DNA of 8,596 bases from Gammaproteobacteria bacterium. GTDB lineage: Bacteria; Pseudomonadota; Gammaproteobacteria; UBA6429; Thiohalophilaceae. This document shows, one piece after another, positions 6,057 through 8,596 of this stretch. A program made the position numbers and the translations under genes. Within the stretch, counting starts at the first letter, position 1, and every line of letters starts with the position of its first letter. Under the pieces are notes generated by a model. It was given only the letters and a program-made list of their open reading frames with translations. It searched no databases and was not told the origin of the DNA. The stretch spans positions 1 to 8,596 of the forward strand of contig QILH01000091.1 of assembly GCA_003233255.1 (NCBI GenBank), in the 5' to 3' direction.

Positions 6057-8015
6057 TTATCCATCCATTGCCATGTCAATGTAGCCGGTAGGACATACAT
6101 CAGCACATATATGACAGCCAATACATTTCGCATAGTCAGTATCAACATAGCGACCCATCGTGGCATCAGTTTTCTTAACTCGGAAGACGGCGTCTTGCGG
6201 GCAATAAATCACACAGTTATCACATTCAAAGCACATGCCGCAGCTCATGCAGCGTTCGGATTCTTCAACAGCCTGTTCTTCCGATAGACCTTTCATGCGC
6301 TCTTTAAAGTGCCCCAGAACTTCTTCTGAATCGGGTACTTCTTCAGAACGTCTAATTCTATCAGTATGATTAAAGTGACCCAGGAATAATTCATCAGAGG
6401 CGATGATTTCAAAGGCGGAACGATCTTCGTAATTATGTACAGCCCATTTACCACCGTCAGTACCACGATATTCGTCAGTAACCTCTTTGTTGAACGCGAT
6501 GGGTTCAAGGCCGGATTCACGAAGTTTGTTTAAAAGATTAAAGTGATGTTTATCAACTTTCGGACGTTTGTGTAAGTCTTCATTGCTGAAGTAATGCTCA
6601 ATACTTTCTACAGCAACAGAGGCCTGACCAATAGCCGTTGTTAAAAGGTGAGGGCGGACAATATCGCCAGCTACAAAGTGACCTTCTTTACCTGGTACCT
6701 GGTAGTGTTGATCAGCGTCAATAAAACCTTTTTCATTTGCGATTCCATCAATGCCGGTCATGTCGCCGCCCTGACCAATCGCTGAAACAATCAAATCTGC
6801 TTCAATATCAAACTCAGTTCCTTTCTTAATGGTTTTGCAATCATCTTCAAGTTCAGCAACTCTAAGTGCTTTTGCAAGACCATTTTCATCCAGTATTACT
6901 TCGACAGGAGTGATTTGACCGCGAATTTTTACACCTTCACGTAAGGCGTCGCGAATTTCATGTTCTGCCGCATTCATTTTTTCGATAGCGGAACGTGAAA
7001 TCAGGGTAACATCAGCACCTAATTTAGTCGCTGATGAAGCTACGTCATGAGCAGTGTGACCAAGCACAACATTTTCTGGACGATCTTTTTCGTTAATATT
7101 GGTTATGTGACCAAGGCGGCGTGCAACAGATACCACGTCGATCGAGGTATCACCACCGCCAACAACAACTACTTTTTCAGAAACCAGTTTTAAACGACCA
7201 TCGTTGAACGCTTCAAGGAAATCAACACCGGTCAAACAGTTTTGAGCTTTGTCGGCATTTGGAACAGGAAGTTGGCGACCTTTCTTGGCGCCTATGGCCC
7301 AAAGGATTGCGTCATGTGATTTTTCAACTTCATCCATGCTGATATCCTTACCAACACGAGTGTTCAGTTTAACGTCGATACCACCCATATTAATAATACG
7401 ATCCATTTCTCCATTCAATACATCGCGAGGAGTACGATATCCGGGGATACCATATTTCATCATGCCGCCCAACTCAGAATGGTCATCATAGATAGTACAT
7501 TCATGACCTTTACGACGAAGTTGATACGCTGCGGCCAGGCCGGCAGGTCCACCACCGATAATTGCGACTTTCTTGCCTGAATTTTTTTCTGCAACATCAA
7601 AGGTGAATTTAGCTTCTAGCGCAGAGTCACCAATATACTGTTCTACGGCATTAATACCAACATAATCTTCAACTTCGTTTCGGTTACAACCATCTTCACA
7701 TGGAGCAGGGCATACACGACCCATGATAGAAGGGAAAGGGTTAGCATCGGTTGAACGACGGAATGCGTATTCTTGCATAGTCATATCGCCAGATGGCTTT
7801 TCAATGCCACGAACGATATCCAGCCAGCCACGAATGTCTTCACCTGAGGGGCAGCTACCCTGGCAAGGTGGGGTACGATTAACATAGGTTGGGCATTTAT
7901 ACGATTCATCACCATCAAAAACTTGAGCCGTCATTGAATCCCATTTGTCATCGCCGTCTTCATACATGCGAAACGTGAGCTTGTTGTCTTTCATATCATC
8001 ACGTGATGTAGCCAT
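6057..8015 (-). CDS. dsrL: DsrL, NAD(P)H:acceptor iron-sulfur flavoprotein
   Basis: A 652-residue protein related to the small subunit of glutamate synthase (GltD). An N-terminal domain has cysteines C41, C51, C55, C102, C106 and C110 for a cluster or clusters. An FAD Rossmann motif G-G-G-P-A-G-L is at 154-160 and a nucleotide-binding motif G-G-G-D-T-S-I-D at 286-293. A C-terminal ferredoxin domain has C595/598/601/605 and C631/634/637/641, plus extra C589 and C592. In sulfur oxidisers DsrL takes electrons from reverse DsrAB in the cytoplasm and reduces NAD(P)+. The second nucleotide fold has S-R-S (340-342) where GltD has Y-R-R, so NADH rather than NADPH use is plausible but unproven. The ATG has AGGAG (8028-8024) eight bases upstream, the best ribosome site in the window. 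It follows dsrK after 56 bases and precedes dsrJ by 14. Confidence 0.95.
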   Translation of the reverse strand: MATSRDDMKDNKLTFRMYEDGDDKWDSMTAQVFDGDESYKCPTYVNRTPPCQGSCPSGEDIRGWLDIVRGIEKPSGDMTMQEYAFRRSTDANPFPSIMGRVCPAPCEDGCNRNEVEDYVGINAVEQYIGDSALEAKFTFDVAEKNSGKKVAIIGGGPAGLAAAYQLRRKGHECTIYDDHSELGGMMKYGIPGYRTPRDVLNGEMDRIINMGGIDVKLNTRVGKDISMDEVEKSHDAILWAIGAKKGRQLPVPNADKAQNCLTGVDFLEAFNDGRLKLVSEKVVVVGGGDTSIDVVSVARRLGHITNINEKDRPENVVLGHTAHDVASSATKLGADVTLISRSAIEKMNAAEHEIRDALREGVKIRGQITPVEVILDENGLAKALRVAELEDDCKTIKKGTEFDIEADLIVSAIGQGGDMTGIDGIANEKGFIDADQHYQVPGKEGHFVAGDIVRPHLLTTAIGQASVAVESIEHYFSNEDLHKRPKVDKHHFNLLNKLRESGLEPIAFNKEVTDEYRGTDGGKWAVHNYEDRSAFEIIASDELFLGHFNHTDRIRRSEEVPDSEEVLGHFKERMKGLSEEQAVEESERCMSCGMCFECDNCVIYCPQDAVFRVKKTDATMGRYVDTDYAKCIGCHICADVCPTGYIDMAMDG

Positions 8016-8044
8016 ACTTCTATCTCCTGTGCTTGCCGTTAGCC

Positions 8045-8058
8045 CGGATAAAAATCCG
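8045..8058 (-). promoter_or_regulatory. Small hairpin in the dsrK-dsrL spacer
   Basis: CGGAT-TTTT-ATCCG is a perfect 5-bp stem with a four-base loop, in the 56-base gap between dsrK and dsrL and about 15 bases before the dsrL ribosome site. No T-run follows, so it is not a standard terminator. It may be an RNA-processing or stabilising stem that separates DsrL levels from the membrane complex, or it may mean nothing. Confidence 0.25.
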
Positions 8059-8071
8059 TGTCTAAAAAATA

Positions 8072-8596
8072 TTAGTTTTCGTCAGTTGCAGAATCGTCTG
8101 CGTCTTTGTTTTCGTTAACGCCTTTAGTCAAAATAAGAGCGCTTGATACCAGTTGATGCACACTGACTATTTGATCCATAGTAAAGCCGTAGTAGGGCAA
8201 TACTTTCGTAAATTGGCTCTTGCAAATGGCGCATATTGCGGCCATATGGGTAATGCCATGTTCTTCAGTCGCATTCTTTAATGCCTGCATTCTTGGCATC
8301 GCGCCTTTAACGCGTATTTCAATTAAATCGTCTGTCAGTAGTCCGCCGCCACCGCCACAACAATAGGTGCCTTCACCAATGGTGTCTGGGGCCATGTCGT
8401 AAAAGTTATTACAAACCGCCTTAATGACGGCGCGAGGAATCTTGAATTGACCGCCGGGTTCGGGCCCCATGCGTGAGGCACGTGCCACGTTACATGAATC
8501 ATGGAAGGTCAGGGTCATGTGATCATTTTCTGACGTATCAAATTTTAACTTGTTCTCTTGAATCAAGTTATAAATAAATTCACAAATATGTTGTGG
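8072..8596 (-). CDS. dsrK: DsrK, HdrD-like iron-sulfur subunit of DsrMKJOP (C-terminal part, partial)
   Basis: The open frame continues to the right edge with no true start; an in-frame TTG at 8566 is internal. The visible 174 residues begin P-Q-H-I-C-E-F-I-Y-N. They contain a CCG domain: F-H-D-S-C35, then C79-C80-G and C122-A-I-C125 in fragment numbering, the C-x(n)-CCG-x(n)-C-x-x-C pattern. In heterodisulfide reductase HdrD/HdrB this motif holds the special catalytic [4Fe-4S] cluster. DsrK is the cytoplasm-facing catalytic subunit thought to oxidise or reduce the DsrC disulfide or trisulfide, working with DsrM in the membrane. The glycine-rich stretch after CCG (G-G-G-G-G-L-L) is kept. The tail after about residue 160 is acidic. 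The position just upstream of dsrL supports the name. The N-terminal ferredoxin-like part is outside the window. Confidence 0.92.
   Translation of the reverse strand, partial: PQHICEFIYNLIQENKLKFDTSENDHMTLTFHDSCNVARASRMGPEPGGQFKIPRAVIKAVCNNFYDMAPDTIGEGTYCCGGGGGLLTDDLIEIRVKGAMPRMQALKNATEEHGITHMAAICAICKSQFTKVLPYYGFTMDQIVSVHQLVSSALILTKGVNENKDADDSATDEN

Noticed and set aside
8564..8566. TTG as the start of a separate short gene for the dsrK fragment.
   Set aside because: The same frame stays open to the right edge with DsrK-like residues, so the TTG is an internal leucine codon.

Overview
The window is the downstream part of a reverse-type dissimilatory sulfite reductase (dsr) operon from a sulfur-oxidising bacterium, followed by a NarXL-like two-component system. 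Every gene I accept is on the minus strand, so transcription runs from high to low coordinates. Gene order is dsrK (3' part only) - dsrL - dsrJ - dsrO - dsrP - dsrN - dsrR, then a NarX-type histidine kinase and the first codons of a NarL/FixJ-type response regulator. The order K-L-J-O-P-N-R matches the operon of Allochromatium vinosum and relatives. A DsrL flavoprotein right after dsrK, plus a DsrR, points to a gammaproteobacterial sulfur oxidiser rather than a sulfate reducer. The DNA is fairly AT-rich, which fits many marine or symbiotic sulfur oxidisers. The genus cannot be decided from this sequence.

Layout, right to left. 8596-8072 is the C-terminal part of DsrK, carrying a CCG cysteine domain. 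A 56-nt spacer with a small hairpin follows, then dsrL (8015-6057) with a strong ribosome site. dsrJ (GTG start), dsrO and dsrP are tightly packed: 14-nt gap, ATGA overlap, 7-nt gap. A 70-nt spacer between dsrP and dsrN, if the internal ATG is used, holds a 20-bp perfect palindrome and an alternative inverted repeat that covers the dsrN ribosome site. dsrN and dsrR share an ATGA overlap. A 108-nt spacer with a plausible sigma70-like promoter and an 11-bp palindrome precedes the kinase, which shares another ATGA overlap with the response regulator cut by the left edge.

How the genes work together. DsrK, DsrJ, DsrO and DsrP, with DsrM expected beyond the right edge, form the transmembrane DsrMKJOP complex that exchanges electrons between the quinone pool, periplasmic haems and the cytoplasmic sulfur carrier DsrC. 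DsrL is the cytoplasmic NAD(P)H-linked iron-sulfur flavoprotein that takes electrons from reverse DsrAB. DsrN amidates sirohaem for DsrAB. DsrR is an A-type-like protein without the iron-sulfur cysteines, implicated in control of dsr expression. The kinase sits where dsrS is found in A. vinosum. It has almost no periplasmic part and a cysteine-bearing GAF domain, so it is better suited to an internal redox or ligand signal than to periplasmic nitrate.

I see no mobile element, CRISPR array, tRNA or rRNA. This is largely a known system. The most unusual points are the possible RNA switch ahead of dsrN and the NarX-like sensor in the dsrS position.
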